Shown here one piece after another: positions 25,819-35,753 of a stretch of 64,000 nucleotides of DNA. Source of the stretch: Rhizobium brockwellii (GTDB lineage Bacteria; Pseudomonadota; Alphaproteobacteria; Rhizobiales; Rhizobiaceae); NCBI RefSeq assembly GCF_000769405.2, contig NZ_CP053441.1:186001-250000 (forward strand), read 5' to 3'. A program made the position numbers and the translations under genes. Each line of letters starts with the position of its first letter. The stretch's first letter is position 1. The notes beneath the pieces were generated by a model. It worked only from the letters and a program-made list of their open reading frames with translations, did no database searches and was not told where the DNA came from.

Positions 25819-28523
25819 CTGAGTTCATCCAGTTTCGGAATGTCGTTGGGTTTCGGCAGGCGGATGGTGAAGACTGCGCCCGGACGGCCCATCCGGTTGC
25901 CGGCGGTGATCGTGCCGCCCATCGCCTCGATGAAGCCGCGGCAGATGGAAAGGCCAAGACCGGTGCCGGCGCGCACCTGATCGCCCTTGCGCACGCGGTA
26001 GAAGGTATCGAAGACGCGGTTAAGATCAGTCGGCGGAATGCCTGGGCCTTCGTCCGAAATCTGCACGACGACGTTGTCGGCATCGGCCCAGCCCTCGATA
26101 TGGATCACCGATCCCTCGGGCGCGTATTTCGCGGCATTGTCGAGCAGATTGAAGATCACTTGCTCGAACAGGACAGGATCGACGCGCACCATCGGCAGGT
26201 CGGCGGGAATGCTCATCTCGGTCTTGTGGGCGTCGAGGATCTTTGCGGCACGGCGAAGTGCGCTGCCGACAATATCGCCGGCATAATGCAGCGCATAGTT
26301 CGGCTCCATCGCGCCGGATTCGATCTTGGTCATGTCGAGCAGGTTGGCGATGAAGCGGTTGAGGCGTTCGGATTCGTCGACGACGGTCGACAGGAGGTCG
26401 CTGCGGTCCGCCTCCGGCATCGAGGCGAAATAATCGCGCAGCGTGCCGGCGGCGCCGAGGATGGCGGCAAGCGGTGTCTTCAGGTCGTGCGAGATCGAAG
26501 TCAGTAGGGCCGAGCGCAACCGGTCTGCTTCGGCCCCAAGTCTTGCTCGGTCGACATCGGCGACGAGCTGGACGCGTTCGATGGCAAGGGCCGCCTGGTC
26601 GGCCAGCGCATCGAGCAGGCGCTGTTGCTCAGGCGTCAGCAGCGGTCCGTCGCGGCGGTCACTGTCGAGGCCGATGACACCGACGGCGGTGCGCCCGGTT
26701 CTCAGCGGCACATAGAGGCGTTTGGCGCCGGGCAGGGTATCGGCGCCGCGGCCGGCGGCGTGATTGTGCTCCCAGGCCCAGCGGGCGGCGGCGATATCGG
26801 CATCGTCGAGCGTATCATCAGGCGGATAACCGGCCTTGACGGCGATGCTGCCCTCTTCCGGCAGCAGCAGCACGACGCGGACCTTCAGCATCGAGGCAAG
26901 CTGGAAGGCGGTTGCCCAGAGAACGTCGTCGAGCGTGCCGGTGCCGGCGAGCTTTTTCGAGAAGAGATAAAGGTCTTCGGTCGTGCGCGCCCGCTGGCGG
27001 GCGGCGGCGGCCTGGCGCTGCACGGTTGCGGTCAGGTTGCTGGCGATGATGGCGACGCCCAGGAAGAAGAAGAGCGCAAGCACGCTTTCCGGATCGCTGA
27101 TCGTCAACGTGTAGCGGGGCGGCAGGAAGAAGAAGTTGAAGGACAGCGCGCTGAGGATGCAGCTGTAAAGGGCCGGCCGCAGGCCGTGGAGGACGGCCGA
27201 GGTCAGCACCGCCATCAGGAAGACGAGGGCGAGGTTGCGCACGTCGAGCACCTGGTCGAGCACGACGCTGACGCCGAGCGCGATAGCGACATAGCCGGTC
27301 GCCAGCAGGTAGGCCCTGAAATCCAGTGGCGGCGCGGTGACGGCGGCCTTGACGCCGCGCGTGGTGGTGCCGTCCTTCTCGTTGCCTGAAATGACGTGGA
27401 CGCTGATCTCTCCGGCCCTGCGGATCAGCTCGTCGGTGATCGAGCGGCTCCACCAGTCTCGCCATGTCGGCTTCTTCGGGGCGCCGATGACGATGTGGGT
27501 GACGTTGTTGGCGGTGGCGTGACCGACGAGCTCTTCGGCGACCTCGCGGCCGGGAAGGGTGATCGCCTCGCCGCCGAGCTGCTCGGCAAGGCGCAGCGTC
27601 GATGCGACCGTGTCACGCTCGGCCTCGCTCAGATTGATCGAGCGGTTGGTCTCGATATAGACGGCGGCCCAAGGCGCGCGCAGGCGCGAGGCCATGCGGG
27701 CGGCGTAGCGCACCAGTGACGCTGAGCGCGGATGGTGGTCGACCGAGACAAGAACGCGCTCGCTCGCCGCCCAGGGGCCTGATATGGCATGGGCCTGCAT
27801 GTGGGTGAGCAACTGATCGTCGACGCGCTGGGCAGTTTTGCGCAGTGCGAGTTCCCTCAGCGCCGTCAGGTTGCCAGGGGTGAAGTAGTTGGTGAGCGCC
27901 CGCTCGGCCGTGCGCGCCATATAGACCTTGCCGTCATGCAGCCGCTTGATGAGATCATCCGGCGTCAGATCGATGATCTCGACGTCGTCGGCAAGGTCAA
28001 TGATTGAGTCCGGCACCGTCTCGCGCACACGGATGCGGGTAATCTGTGAAACGACGTCGTTCAGGCTTTCGACGTGCTGGATGTTCAGCGTCGTATAGAC
28101 GTCGATGCCGCGATCGAGCAATTCTTTGACGTCGAGATAGCGCTTCGGATGGCGGCTGCCCTCTGCATTGGTGTGGGCGAGTTCGTCGACCAGCACGAGA
28201 TCCGGCCTGCGGGCGAGGATGCCGTCGAGGTCCATTTCCTCGAGCGGCCGGCCCTTGTAGCTGATTTCGACGCGGGGGATGATCTCGAAGCCGGCGACGA
28301 GCGCCTCGGTCTCCTTGCGGCCGTGGGTCTCGACGACGCCGATGACGACGTCGAGACCGTCGGCGATCTTCGCACGGCCGGAGACGAGCATCTCGTAGGT
28401 CTTACCGACGCCGGGGGCGGCACCCAGAAAGATCTTCAGACGGCCCCGCGACTCCGCCCGGGCTTTTTCGAGAAGCGCATCGGGCGAGGGCCTGCCGGCC
28501 TGGTCGCGATTGTCGTCTGGCAT
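25815..28523 (-). CDS. kdpD: Sensor histidine kinase KdpD
   Basis: 902 residues in full-length KdpD order. First the KdpD domain with Walker A GAAPGVGKT (34-42) and VDELAHTNAEGSRHPKRYLD, then a Usp domain near 255-380, then four membrane helices at about 405-500 (including VLHGLRPALYSCILSALSFN), then a GAF segment near 515-650 and a HisKA/HATPase kinase with His679 in SISHDLKTPLAAILGA. It senses potassium, ionic strength and turgor and phosphorylates KdpE. No truncation is seen. A 300-bp gap holding a palindromic repeat separates it from kdpC, so it may have partly separate expression. Confidence 0.96.
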   Translation of the reverse strand: MPDDNRDQAGRPSPDALLEKARAESRGRLKIFLGAAPGVGKTYEMLVSGRAKIADGLDVVIGVVETHGRKETEALVAGFEIIPRVEISYKGRPLEEMDLDGILARRPDLVLVDELAHTNAEGSRHPKRYLDVKELLDRGIDVYTTLNIQHVESLNDVVSQITRIRVRETVPDSIIDLADDVEIIDLTPDDLIKRLHDGKVYMARTAERALTNYFTPGNLTALRELALRKTAQRVDDQLLTHMQAHAISGPWAASERVLVSVDHHPRSASLVRYAARMASRLRAPWAAVYIETNRSINLSEAERDTVASTLRLAEQLGGEAITLPGREVAEELVGHATANNVTHIVIGAPKKPTWRDWWSRSITDELIRRAGEISVHVISGNEKDGTTTRGVKAAVTAPPLDFRAYLLATGYVAIALGVSVVLDQVLDVRNLALVFLMAVLTSAVLHGLRPALYSCILSALSFNFFFLPPRYTLTISDPESVLALFFFLGVAIIASNLTATVQRQAAAARQRARTTEDLYLFSKKLAGTGTLDDVLWATAFQLASMLKVRVVLLLPEEGSIAVKAGYPPDDTLDDADIAAARWAWEHNHAAGRGADTLPGAKRLYVPLRTGRTAVGVIGLDSDRRDGPLLTPEQQRLLDALADQAALAIERVQLVADVDRARLGAEADRLRSALLTSISHDLKTPLAAILGAAGTLRDYFASMPEADRSDLLSTVVDESERLNRFIANLLDMTKIESGAMEPNYALHYAGDIVGSALRRAAKILDAHKTEMSIPADLPMVRVDPVLFEQVIFNLLDNAAKYAPEGSVIHIEGWADADNVVVQISDEGPGIPPTDLNRVFDTFYRVRKGDQVRAGTGLGLSICRGFIEAMGGTITAGNRMGRPGAVFTIRLPKPNDIPKLDELR

Positions 28524-28681
28524 GTAGTTCGGTCTTTCTGTAGATGGCTCCCGAGGACGGGCGCTAGTCTTCCCGGTCCCTCATCAAGTCAGTTCGGCCG
28601 AGGGGCCGGCATTGTTTGATTTAGCTGACGCATGGCATTCCTGACACGGGCGTCTGCTCCGTGAGTGGCTCCTTCCGTCAG

Positions 28682-28788
28682 CCCCGCCCTCCGTCATGCT
28701 CGGGCTTGACCCGAGCATCCAAGCCGCATCCGTCAGCAGCCACGGGCATGGATCCTCGGGTCAAGCCCGAGGATGACGGAGAGCGGGG
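28682..28788. repeat. Long inverted repeat inside the kdp cluster
   Basis: CTCCGTCATGCTCGGGCTTG running on as ACCCGAGCATCC at 28689-28720 is inverted at 28750-28781 as GGATCCTCGGGTCAAGCCCG then AGGATGACGGAG, with only a few mismatches over 32 bp and a 29-bp loop. Each arm also contains its own small palindrome (CTCGGGCTTGACCCGAG). Elements with CGGGCTTGACCCG are widespread between genes of alphaproteobacteria. Confidence 0.8.
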
Positions 28789-28826
28789 TTGGCCTTTTCG
28801 CCAAACTCGTCCCCAGCCTGCCAGGG

Positions 28827-29396
28827 TCACTGAGTCATAGAAGCATCAAGGCTCTGATTCAACGCCAGAACATTGACTGTGGATTCGCCGAGAATGCCGA
28901 GTTCGCGGCCTTGAACGGCACCGTCGACCAGCGCCTTGACCTTGGCCTCGTCCAGGCTTCGCGCCTTGGCGACGCGCGCCACCTGGAAGTAAGCGGCCTC
29001 CGGGGAGATATGCGGATCGAGGCCGCTGCCCGATGCGGTGACGAGGTCTGCGGGCACGTCAGCCGTCGGGTTCGCCGCCTTGGCTGCCTCGTAGTCACCC
29101 TTGACGCGGTCGATCAGCTTCTGGCTGGTCGGGCCGAGGTTTGAGCCGCTGGAGGCAGTCGCATTGTAGCCGTCGCCGGCGGCCGAGGGGCGGCCGTGGA
29201 AATATTTGTCGCTGGTGAAGGCCTGGCCGATCAGCGTCGAGCCGATCACCTGGCCGTTGTTCTCGATCAGGCTGCCGTTCGCCTGGGTCGGGAAGAGGGC
29301 CTGGGCAGCACCCGTCATGGCGAGCGGATAGAGAAGGCCTGTTATGGCCGTGGTGGCGACGATCATGACGATTGCCGGACGAAGTTCTTTCAACAT
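28827..29396 (-). CDS. kdpC: Potassium-transporting ATPase subunit KdpC
   Basis: 189 residues. One N-terminal membrane helix ([24 protein letters not shown], about 10-30) is followed by a periplasmic domain with the KdpC signatures [20 protein letters not shown] and [20 protein letters not shown]. KdpC is needed for assembly and function of the KdpFABC complex. It lies 75 bp after kdpB. Confidence 0.95.
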   Translation of the reverse strand: MLKELRPAIVMIVATTAITGLLYPLAMTGAAQALFPTQANGSLIENNGQVIGSTLIGQAFTSDKYFHGRPSAAGDGYNATASSGSNLGPTSQKLIDRVKGDYEAAKAANPTADVPADLVTASGSGLDPHISPEAAYFQVARVAKARSLDEAKVKALVDGAVQGRELGILGESTVNVLALNQSLDASMTQ

Positions 29397-29471
29397 TGTC
29401 TTACTCCTTGGAGTGTTCTTTTGCGAAGAGCTCCGGTTCCGATCCTCTCGGAACCGGGATGACTCCAGGCC

Positions 29472-31532
29472 TTAGGCGAGGCCGAGGGCTGCGACAGCCA
29501 TGTCGATCGCCTTGATGCCGATGAAGGGGACGATGATGCCACCGAGGCCGTAGATGAGCAGGTTGCGGCTGAGCAGCGCGCCAGCGCCGATCGGACGGTA
29601 GCGGACACCCTTCAATGACAGCGGGATCAACGCGATGATGATCAGCGCATTGAAGATGATTGCCGAGAGGATGGCGCTTTGCGGCGTCGACAATCCCATG
29701 ATGTTGAGCACGCCGAGCTGCGGGTAGAAGGTCAGGAACATCGCCGGGATGATGGCGAAGTACTTGGCAATGTCGTTGGCGATCGAAAACGTCGTCAGCG
29801 CGCCGCGTGTCATCAGGAGCTGCTTGCCGATCTCGACGATCTCGATGAGCTTCGTCGGATCGCTATCGAGATCGACCATGTTGCCGGCCTCGCGGGCGGC
29901 GACGGTGCCGGTGTTCATGGCGACGCCGACATCGGCCTGGGCAAGCGCCGGCGCATCGTTGGTGCCGTCGCCGCACATGGCGACGAGCTTGCCCTTCGAC
30001 TGTTCCTCGCGCATCAGCGCCAGCTTCATCTCCGGCGTTGCCTGGGCGAGGAAGTCGTCGACGCCGGCTTCGGCTGCGATGGCGGCTGCCGTCAGCGGGT
30101 TATCGCCGGTGATCATCACGGTGCGGATGCCCATGCGGCGCAGCTCGGTGAAGCGCTCGCGGATGCCACCCTTGACGATATCCTTCAGCTGGATGATGCC
30201 GAGCAGCCTGCCGTCGCGAGCAACGGCCAGCGGCGTGCCGCCCGATTTGGCGACCTCGTCGGCGATCGACTGCAGTTCACGCACGACCTCGCTGCCGTTC
30301 TTCGGGGATGCGTCGCCGTTGACATAGGTCAGCACGGCATCGACGGCACCCTTGCGGATCGAAGCGCCTTCGAGATCGACGCCGCTCATGCGGGTCTGGG
30401 CGGTAAACGACACGAAGGTGGCCTTCAGGCTTGCCATGTCACGGCCGCGGATCGCGTATTTCTCCTTGGCGAGCACGACGATGGAGCGGCCTTCCGGCGT
30501 TTCGTCGGCAAGCGAGGCGAGCTGGGCGGCATCGGCAAGATCCTGTTCGGAAACGCCGCGGACCGGACGGAAGGTCGTCGCCTGGCGATTGCCGAGTGTG
30601 ATCGTGCCCGTCTTGTCGAGCAGCAGTGTGTCGACGTCGCCGGCGGCTTCGACCGCGCGGCCGGACATGGCAAGCACGTTGAAGCGAACGAGGCGGTCCA
30701 TGCCGGCAATGCCGATTGCCGACAGCAGCGCGCCGATCGTTGTCGGGATCAGGGTGACGAAGAGGGCGACGAGCACGATGATCGGGATCGAGCCGCCGGC
30801 ATAGATAGCAAAGCTCGGGATCGTCGCGGTGGCGAGCACGAAGATCAGCGTCATGCCGGCGAGCAGGATGTTAAGCGCGATCTCGTTCGGCGTCTTCTGG
30901 CGTTCGGCGCCTTCGACGAGCGCAATCATCCGGTCGATGAAGGTCGAGCCAGCAGCCGCGGTGATGCGCACGCGGATCCAGTCGGACAGCACCTGCGTCC
31001 CGCCGGTGACGGCCGAGCGGTCGCCGCCGGATTCGCGGATAACAGGGGCGGATTCGCCGGTGATCGCCGCTTCGTTGACGGAGGCGACGCCTTCGATGAC
31101 TTCGCCATCTGACGGGATGATGTCGCCTGCATCGACGATCACAACATCGCCGACCTTGAGGCTAGTGCCGGGCACCAACTTGAACTGGGTGCGGTCCGTA
31201 CCGGTTAAAAGCTTCGCCTGGGTTTCGGTGCGCGCTTTGCGCAGCGAATCCGCCTGCGCCTTGCCGCGGCCTTCGGCGACGGCTTCGGCGAAATTGGCGA
31301 AGAGGACGGTGAACCAGAGCCAGAGATTGATCTGGAACGAGAAGCCGAGATTGCCGTTGCCTGCTACGAGATCGCGCAGGAAGAGGACGGTGGTCAGCAC
31401 CGAGACCGTGGCCACGACGAACATGACCGGGTTTCTGGCAAGCGCCCGTGGGTTCAGCTTCTTGAAAGCGGCGCCCACGGCCGGAATGAGGATGCGAGAA
31501 TCCATGATGCTCGCGGATTTTGCCTGGCTCAT
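29472..31532 (-). CDS. kdpB: Potassium-transporting P-type ATPase subunit KdpB
   Basis: 686 residues with all P-type ATPase motifs. The actuator TGES is at 158-161, the phosphorylated Asp306 is in [16 protein letters not shown], the hinge is [20 protein letters not shown] and the nucleotide-binding domain lies between. The serine of TGES is the site through which high potassium inhibits E. coli KdpB by phosphorylation, and it is kept here. KdpB hydrolyses ATP to drive potassium through KdpA. Complete and undisturbed. Confidence 0.97.
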   Translation of the reverse strand: MSQAKSASIMDSRILIPAVGAAFKKLNPRALARNPVMFVVATVSVLTTVLFLRDLVAGNGNLGFSFQINLWLWFTVLFANFAEAVAEGRGKAQADSLRKARTETQAKLLTGTDRTQFKLVPGTSLKVGDVVIVDAGDIIPSDGEVIEGVASVNEAAITGESAPVIRESGGDRSAVTGGTQVLSDWIRVRITAAAGSTFIDRMIALVEGAERQKTPNEIALNILLAGMTLIFVLATATIPSFAIYAGGSIPIIVLVALFVTLIPTTIGALLSAIGIAGMDRLVRFNVLAMSGRAVEAAGDVDTLLLDKTGTITLGNRQATTFRPVRGVSEQDLADAAQLASLADETPEGRSIVVLAKEKYAIRGRDMASLKATFVSFTAQTRMSGVDLEGASIRKGAVDAVLTYVNGDASPKNGSEVVRELQSIADEVAKSGGTPLAVARDGRLLGIIQLKDIVKGGIRERFTELRRMGIRTVMITGDNPLTAAAIAAEAGVDDFLAQATPEMKLALMREEQSKGKLVAMCGDGTNDAPALAQADVGVAMNTGTVAAREAGNMVDLDSDPTKLIEIVEIGKQLLMTRGALTTFSIANDIAKYFAIIPAMFLTFYPQLGVLNIMGLSTPQSAILSAIIFNALIIIALIPLSLKGVRYRPIGAGALLSRNLLIYGLGGIIVPFIGIKAIDMAVAALGLA

Positions 31533-31576
31533 AAGAGACTCCAGCTTTGAAACGAGGATGGCGAACCGGCGGCCGG

Positions 31577-31732
31577 TCAGCCCTGTAAGATCTTGAATGC
31601 GGCGGCGATGACGAGGAGGCCTGCCATCATCACCAGGATGATGTCGGAGGCGCGGGCCATCGGGCCATTTCCACGTCCCGGCGTACCGGGACGTGGATGG
31701 AGGGCTTTGCGGAGCCTATGACGGAGGATCAT
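31577..31732 (-). CDS. Small putative membrane peptide between kdpA and kdpB
   Basis: A 51-codon frame begins 9 bp after the kdpA stop with GAGGT as a ribosome binding site, and ends 44 bp before kdpB. The second half, [20 protein letters not shown] and then AFKILQG, is a clear single membrane helix of about 27 residues and may be the true product (internal ATG at 31660). The first half ([11 protein letters not shown]) is encoded by a perfect DNA hairpin at 31671-31696, which suggests the 5' part was created by insertion of that element. Its size recalls KdpF. No family is recognised. Confidence 0.5.
   Translation of the reverse strand: MILRHRLRKALHPRPGTPGRGNGPMARASDIILVMMAGLLVIAAAFKILQG
31671..31696. 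repeat. Perfect 11-bp inverted repeat between kdpA and kdpB
   Basis: CCACGTCCCGG, loop CGTA, CCGGGACGTGG. It would form a very stable hairpin in the kdp message, within or upstream of the small peptide gene, and could reduce read-through from kdpA to kdpB or protect the message. There is no T run. Confidence 0.75.
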
Positions 31733-31741
31733 GACATTACC

Positions 31742-33445
31742 TCAGAAGGTCTGCCCCGCGATCGCAACCAGGTGTTCGACGATCGGGCCGAGCGCCAGTG
31801 CCGGGAAGAAAGTCAGACCGCCGACGATCAGGATCGTGCCGACGAGAAGGCCGACGAAGAGCGGACCGTCCGTCGGGAAGGTGCCCGCCGAGGCTGGGAC
31901 CGTCTTCTTGGCGATCAGCGAGCCGGCGATGGCAAGCGCCGGGATGATGACCAGGAAGCGGCCAGCGAGCATGCCGATGCCGAGAGTGATGTTGTACCAG
32001 GGCGTATTGCCGGTCAGGCCGCCGAACGCCGAGCCGTTGTTGGCCGCAGCCGACGTATAGGCGTAGAGAATCTCGGAGAAACCGTGCGGGCCGGCGGTGC
32101 CGACGGAGGCGACGGCGGAAGGCAGCACGGTGGCGATCGCGGTGAAGACGAGCATGGCGAGCGGCAGGCAGAGGATGGCGAGAACGGCCATTTTCATTTC
32201 CTTCGCCTCGATCTTCTTGCCGAGATATTCCGGCGTGCGGCCGACCATCAGGCCGGCGACGAAGACGGCGACGATGATGAACAGCAGGATGCCGTAGAAA
32301 CCTGCGCCGACACCGCCGACGATGATTTCGCCGAGTTGCATGTTAATCAGCGGGATGAGGCCGCCAAGCGCGGTGAAACTGCCATGCATGGCGTTGACCG
32401 CGCCGCACGAGGCCGCCGTGGTGATGACCGCAAAGAGCGAGGACAGGGCGACGCCGAAGCGGACTTCCTTGCCTTCCATATTGCCGCCACCCAGACCGAA
32501 AGCATGCATCAGCGGATTGCCGGCAGCTTCCGCCCAATAGGTGATGATGACGCCTGCGAGGAACAGCACGCCCATCGTGGCCAGGATCGCCCAGCCCTGG
32601 CGCTGGTTGCCGACCATGCGGCCGAAGACGTTGGTTAAAGCCGCACCGATCGCGAAGATCGACACCATCTGGATGAGATTGGAGATCGCGTCGGGATTTT
32701 CGAACGGATGGGCCGAATTGGCGTTGAAGAAGCCGCCGCCGTTGGTGCCAAGCATCTTGATCGCAAGCTGCGAGGCTACGGGGCCGACGGCAATCGTCTG
32801 CTGCGCGCCTTCGAGCGTGGTCGCATTGACATAGGGCCCAAGCGTCTGCGGCACGCCGAGATAGACGTAGACGATGGTCAGCACGATGCAGATCGGCAAC
32901 AGGATGTAGAACGTGCCGCGGATCATATCGACCCAGAAATTGCCGATCGCCTTGCCCGACGCCCGTGCGAAGGCACGGATGAAGGCGACAGCGATCGCCA
33001 TGCCGGTCGCGGCGGACAGAAAGTTCTGCACCGTGAAGCCGGCCATCTGGGTCAGGTACGACATGGTGCTTTCGCCGCCGTAATTCTGCCAGTTGGTGTT
33101 TGTGGGAAAGCTGACGGCGGTGTTGAACGAAAGCTCCGGCGGGACGGCGGCCATGCCGGCCGGATTATAGGGCAGGATGTCCTGCAGGCGCAGGAGCGCG
33201 TAGAGGACGAGCACGCCGAGCAGGTTGAACATCAGCATCGCGAAGGCATAGGAGGTCCAATGCTGCTCCTCGCGCTCGCTGGTGCCTGCAATACGGTAAA
33301 GCCCCCGTTCGATCGGAACGAGGACCGGGGAGAGGAATGTGCGCTCGCCATTGTAGACACGCGTCATGTAACCGCCGAGCGGTTTGACGAGCACGAGGAC
33401 GATCCCGCAATAAAGCAGGATCTGAAGCCATCCGTTGAGGGTCAT
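31742..33445 (-). CDS. kdpA: Potassium-transporting ATPase subunit KdpA
   Basis: 567 residues, about ten membrane helices. The selectivity-filter-like repeats of the SKT superfamily are visible, such as [59 protein letters not shown] and [20 protein letters not shown]. KdpA is the potassium-selecting channel subunit of the Kdp pump in the inner membrane. It starts 69 bp after kdpF. Confidence 0.97.
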   Translation of the reverse strand: MTLNGWLQILLYCGIVLVLVKPLGGYMTRVYNGERTFLSPVLVPIERGLYRIAGTSEREEQHWTSYAFAMLMFNLLGVLVLYALLRLQDILPYNPAGMAAVPPELSFNTAVSFPTNTNWQNYGGESTMSYLTQMAGFTVQNFLSAATGMAIAVAFIRAFARASGKAIGNFWVDMIRGTFYILLPICIVLTIVYVYLGVPQTLGPYVNATTLEGAQQTIAVGPVASQLAIKMLGTNGGGFFNANSAHPFENPDAISNLIQMVSIFAIGAALTNVFGRMVGNQRQGWAILATMGVLFLAGVIITYWAEAAGNPLMHAFGLGGGNMEGKEVRFGVALSSLFAVITTAASCGAVNAMHGSFTALGGLIPLINMQLGEIIVGGVGAGFYGILLFIIVAVFVAGLMVGRTPEYLGKKIEAKEMKMAVLAILCLPLAMLVFTAIATVLPSAVASVGTAGPHGFSEILYAYTSAAANNGSAFGGLTGNTPWYNITLGIGMLAGRFLVIIPALAIAGSLIAKKTVPASAGTFPTDGPLFVGLLVGTILIVGGLTFFPALALGPIVEHLVAIAGQTF

Positions 33446-33514
33446 TTGGGGTAACTTTCAATACCCGGCTGCTTCTCGGTCGCGCATGCGCGACCTCAGA
33501 AGCGCCAGTTCTCT

Positions 33515-33604
33515 TCAAAAGCGTTCTGGGCGAAGGAGAGCGTAGGTGAGGTAAACGGTGAGAAACACGGTTACGGCACCGCTCAAGACATAATCGAGGG
33601 TCAT
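33515..33604 (-). CDS. kdpF: KdpF small membrane subunit
   Basis: 29 codons, MTLDYVLSGAVTVFLTVYLT then YALLRPERF. The length, single helix and the C-terminal YALLRPERF are characteristic of KdpF, a lipid-like stabiliser of the KdpABC complex. A ribosome binding site (AGGAG) precedes the ATG. It sits directly upstream of kdpA, as in E. coli. Confidence 0.93.
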   Translation of the reverse strand: MTLDYVLSGAVTVFLTVYLTYALLRPERF

Positions 33605-33618
33605 CGTCGCTTCTCCTG

Positions 33619-33702
33619 TCAAAGCCTGTCGCAGGCTCGGGTGTAGGCAAAGCACAGCGCGAAGAATATGATCGCGGTGCCGAGTAGAATGATATCCATC
33701 AT
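33619..33702 (-). CDS. Very small membrane peptide upstream of kdpF
   Basis: 27 codons: MMDIILLGTAIIFFALCFAY then TRACDRL. A good AGGAGTC ribosome binding site lies upstream and the stop is 14 bp before kdpF. A nearly full-length hydrophobic helix with a short polar tail (Cys, Asp, Arg) is seen. I recall similar FALCFAYxRxCDRL peptides ahead of kdpF in other proteobacteria, though I cannot search for them here. It is probably the first gene of the kdp message. Function unknown; a role in Kdp assembly or control is inference. Confidence 0.7.
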   Translation of the reverse strand: MMDIILLGTAIIFFALCFAYTRACDRL

Positions 33703-34095
33703 GATCGTGACTCCTGTTGTTCTTCTTGGAGTCAGACAAGACAAAGGGCGCCGGGAGGCCGCCTTTCATGCTTTCTGGCGTGGAGATGATCTTTTCGATC
33801 TCTCGGCCATCAATATGGAGCCGAAGCGCATAAAGGTTCGAGACGGACGACAGGCCATCTATATAAAAATCTTATAAATGCCCTTCCGAGGCTGCTCGCC
33901 GTCAGACCAGGCTGGCGCTGTTTCCCGACGGACCGTTGCCGGCACAGAACCTCGGCAAGTCCGAGTGAGCATTTTTTCATTTGTTGAGCAAAAGCCTTCG
34001 CAATCTGGTTGAATTGGGAAGGCTTCGGGCTTTATAGTCGGCTTCGACGCTGCCCGATGGAGTCATGGGCAAGCCACTAGGGAAGGAAACCGACG
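33703..34095. other. Divergent control region of kdp and the polyol dehydrogenase
   Basis: About 390 bp without a gene. An AT-rich stretch (CTATATAAAAATCTTATAAA, 33850-33876 area) is the best candidate for the kdp promoter, where phospho-KdpE would bind. No sharp direct repeat of the KdpE type could be identified with confidence. AGGGAAGGAAAC close to 34080 is the ribosome binding site of the next gene. Confidence 0.4.
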
Positions 34096-35139
34096 ATGAC
34101 CAAAGTCCGCGCGCTTGTCCTCGAGCGCCAGCATGAGCTTGCGCTTCGCGATATCGATCTGCCGCTCGAAACCGGCCCCGGCGAGGTGAAGATCAGGATC
34201 CACACCGTCGGCGTGTGCGGTTCGGACGTGCATTATTACACCCACGGCAAGATCGGCCCCTTCGTCGTCAACGCGCCGATGGTGCTCGGCCATGAGGCGG
34301 CAGGCACGGTGGTCGAGGTCGGGGCCGGCGTCACGCATCTGAAAGTCGGCGACCGCGTCTGCATGGAGCCCGGCATTCCGGATCCGAATTCCAAGGCAAG
34401 CCGGCTCGGCATGTACAATATCGACCCGGCCGTCACCTTCTGGGCGACCCCGCCGATTCACGGCGTGCTGACGCCGGAGGTCGTGCATCCCGCCAATTAC
34501 ACCTTCAAGCTGCCTGACAATGTCAGCTTTGCCGAAGGCGCCATGGTCGAGCCCTTCGCCGTCGGTATGCAGGCGGCCACCAAGGCGAAGATTACGCCTG
34601 GTGATACTGCCGTCGTCCTCGGCGCCGGGCCGATCGGCACGATGGTGGCGATCGCGGCCCTTGCCGGCGGCTGCGCCCGCGCGATCGTCGCCGATCTTGC
34701 CCAGCCGAAGCTCGATATCGCCGCGCAGTACCAGGGCGTCATTGCGGTGAATATCCGCGAGAAGAACCTGGCCGAAGAGGTCGGCCGGCTGACCGACGGC
34801 TGGGGCGCCGATGTCGTCTTCGAATGCTCGGGTTCGCCGAAGGCCTGGGAAACGATCATGGCGCTGCCGCGCCCGGGCGGCGTCATCGTCGTCGTTGGAC
34901 TGCCGGTCAACCCGATCGGCTTCGACGTCTCGACGGCATCCACCAAGGAAATCCGCATCGAGACGGTGTTCCGCTACGCGCACCAATATGAGCGTTCGAT
35001 CGCGCTGCTCGGCTCGGGACGCGTGGATCTGAAGCCGCTGATTTCCGAGACCTTCAAATTCGAGGATTCGATCAAGGCGTTTGATCGCGCGGTCGAGGCT
35101 CGGCCGAGCGACGTGAAGCTGCAAATCGTGATGGAATAG
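34096..35139 (+). CDS. Zinc-dependent polyol (xylitol/sorbitol-type) dehydrogenase
   Basis: 347 residues of the medium-chain dehydrogenase family. The catalytic zinc ligands are Cys41 (in [19 protein letters not shown]) and His66/Glu67 (in [10 protein letters not shown]). The NAD-binding motif is [16 protein letters not shown]. The structural zinc loop of alcohol dehydrogenases is lacking its Cys cluster ([20 protein letters not shown]), as in sorbitol and xylitol dehydrogenases. It would oxidise a polyol to a ketose in the cytosol. Xylitol is the best guess from sequence style, but the exact substrate cannot be told. Confidence 0.85.
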   Translation: MTKVRALVLERQHELALRDIDLPLETGPGEVKIRIHTVGVCGSDVHYYTHGKIGPFVVNAPMVLGHEAAGTVVEVGAGVTHLKVGDRVCMEPGIPDPNSKASRLGMYNIDPAVTFWATPPIHGVLTPEVVHPANYTFKLPDNVSFAEGAMVEPFAVGMQAATKAKITPGDTAVVLGAGPIGTMVAIAALAGGCARAIVADLAQPKLDIAAQYQGVIAVNIREKNLAEEVGRLTDGWGADVVFECSGSPKAWETIMALPRPGGVIVVVGLPVNPIGFDVSTASTKEIRIETVFRYAHQYERSIALLGSGRVDLKPLISETFKFEDSIKAFDRAVEARPSDVKLQIVME

Positions 35140-35153
35140 GCGCTACAGCGCTT

Positions 35154-35723
35154 CTATGAGGGCCGGGCTCTCAGTTTCATTTTGCGAAAGACAAGAGCCG
35201 CGCCTGCGACGACAGCCGCGGCTCCGACTGCGATCAGCAGATGGCGATGAAGGGGAAGGTGGCCCAATGTCTGTTGGATGCCGTGCCCGAACAAGTAACC
35301 GAGCGCCGTGAAAAGCTGCCCCCACACCAGCGCGGCCGCAACATTCAGGATGATGAATTTACCCGTCGCTATTCGCGTCGTCCCGATGACGATCGGGCTG
35401 ATCGTCCGCAGGCCGACCAGAAAACGAAACGCAAGGATGAAGCCTGTGGGATATCTTTCCAGAAGCCGGGTGGCGCGCGCCAGCGCCGGTCTTTCCATCA
35501 GCCGGCGGACGAGACCCCATCGAGCCGCGTAACGGCCGGCGAAGAACCAGAACTGATCGCCGGCGAAAGATCCCGCCGTTGCTGCCAGCGACGCCGACCA
35601 ATAGGTCAGCAGCCCGCGGTGAGAAATGACGCCGCCAAGGAAGGCGGCTGTTTCGCCTTCGAAGGCCGCACCCAGAAATATCGCCAACAGGCCGTATTGC
35701 TCGATCAGCAGTTCGATAGACAC
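35154..35723 (-). CDS. DedA-family inner-membrane protein
   Basis: 189 residues, four to five predicted helices. The conserved FEGETAAFLGGVIS (N-terminal) and AGSFAGDQFWFFAGRYAAR motifs, plus FLVGLRTISPIVIGTTRIAT, are the DedA/VTT signature. Members flip lipids such as undecaprenyl phosphate or phosphatidylethanolamine and affect envelope stress tolerance. It is convergent with the polyol dehydrogenase gene, with only 14 bp between stops. Confidence 0.88.
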   Translation of the reverse strand: MSIELLIEQYGLLAIFLGAAFEGETAAFLGGVISHRGLLTYWSASLAATAGSFAGDQFWFFAGRYAARWGLVRRLMERPALARATRLLERYPTGFILAFRFLVGLRTISPIVIGTTRIATGKFIILNVAAALVWGQLFTALGYLFGHGIQQTLGHLPLHRHLLIAVGAAAVVAGAALVFRKMKLRARPS

Positions 35724-35753
35724 GCAGCTGTCCTCGGCTCAGGGTTTGTACAG

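Noticed and set aside
29679..31112. 477-codon open frame antisense to kdpB
   Set aside because: KdpB is complete and conserved on the minus strand; the frame has low-complexity Ala/Asp/Arg composition.
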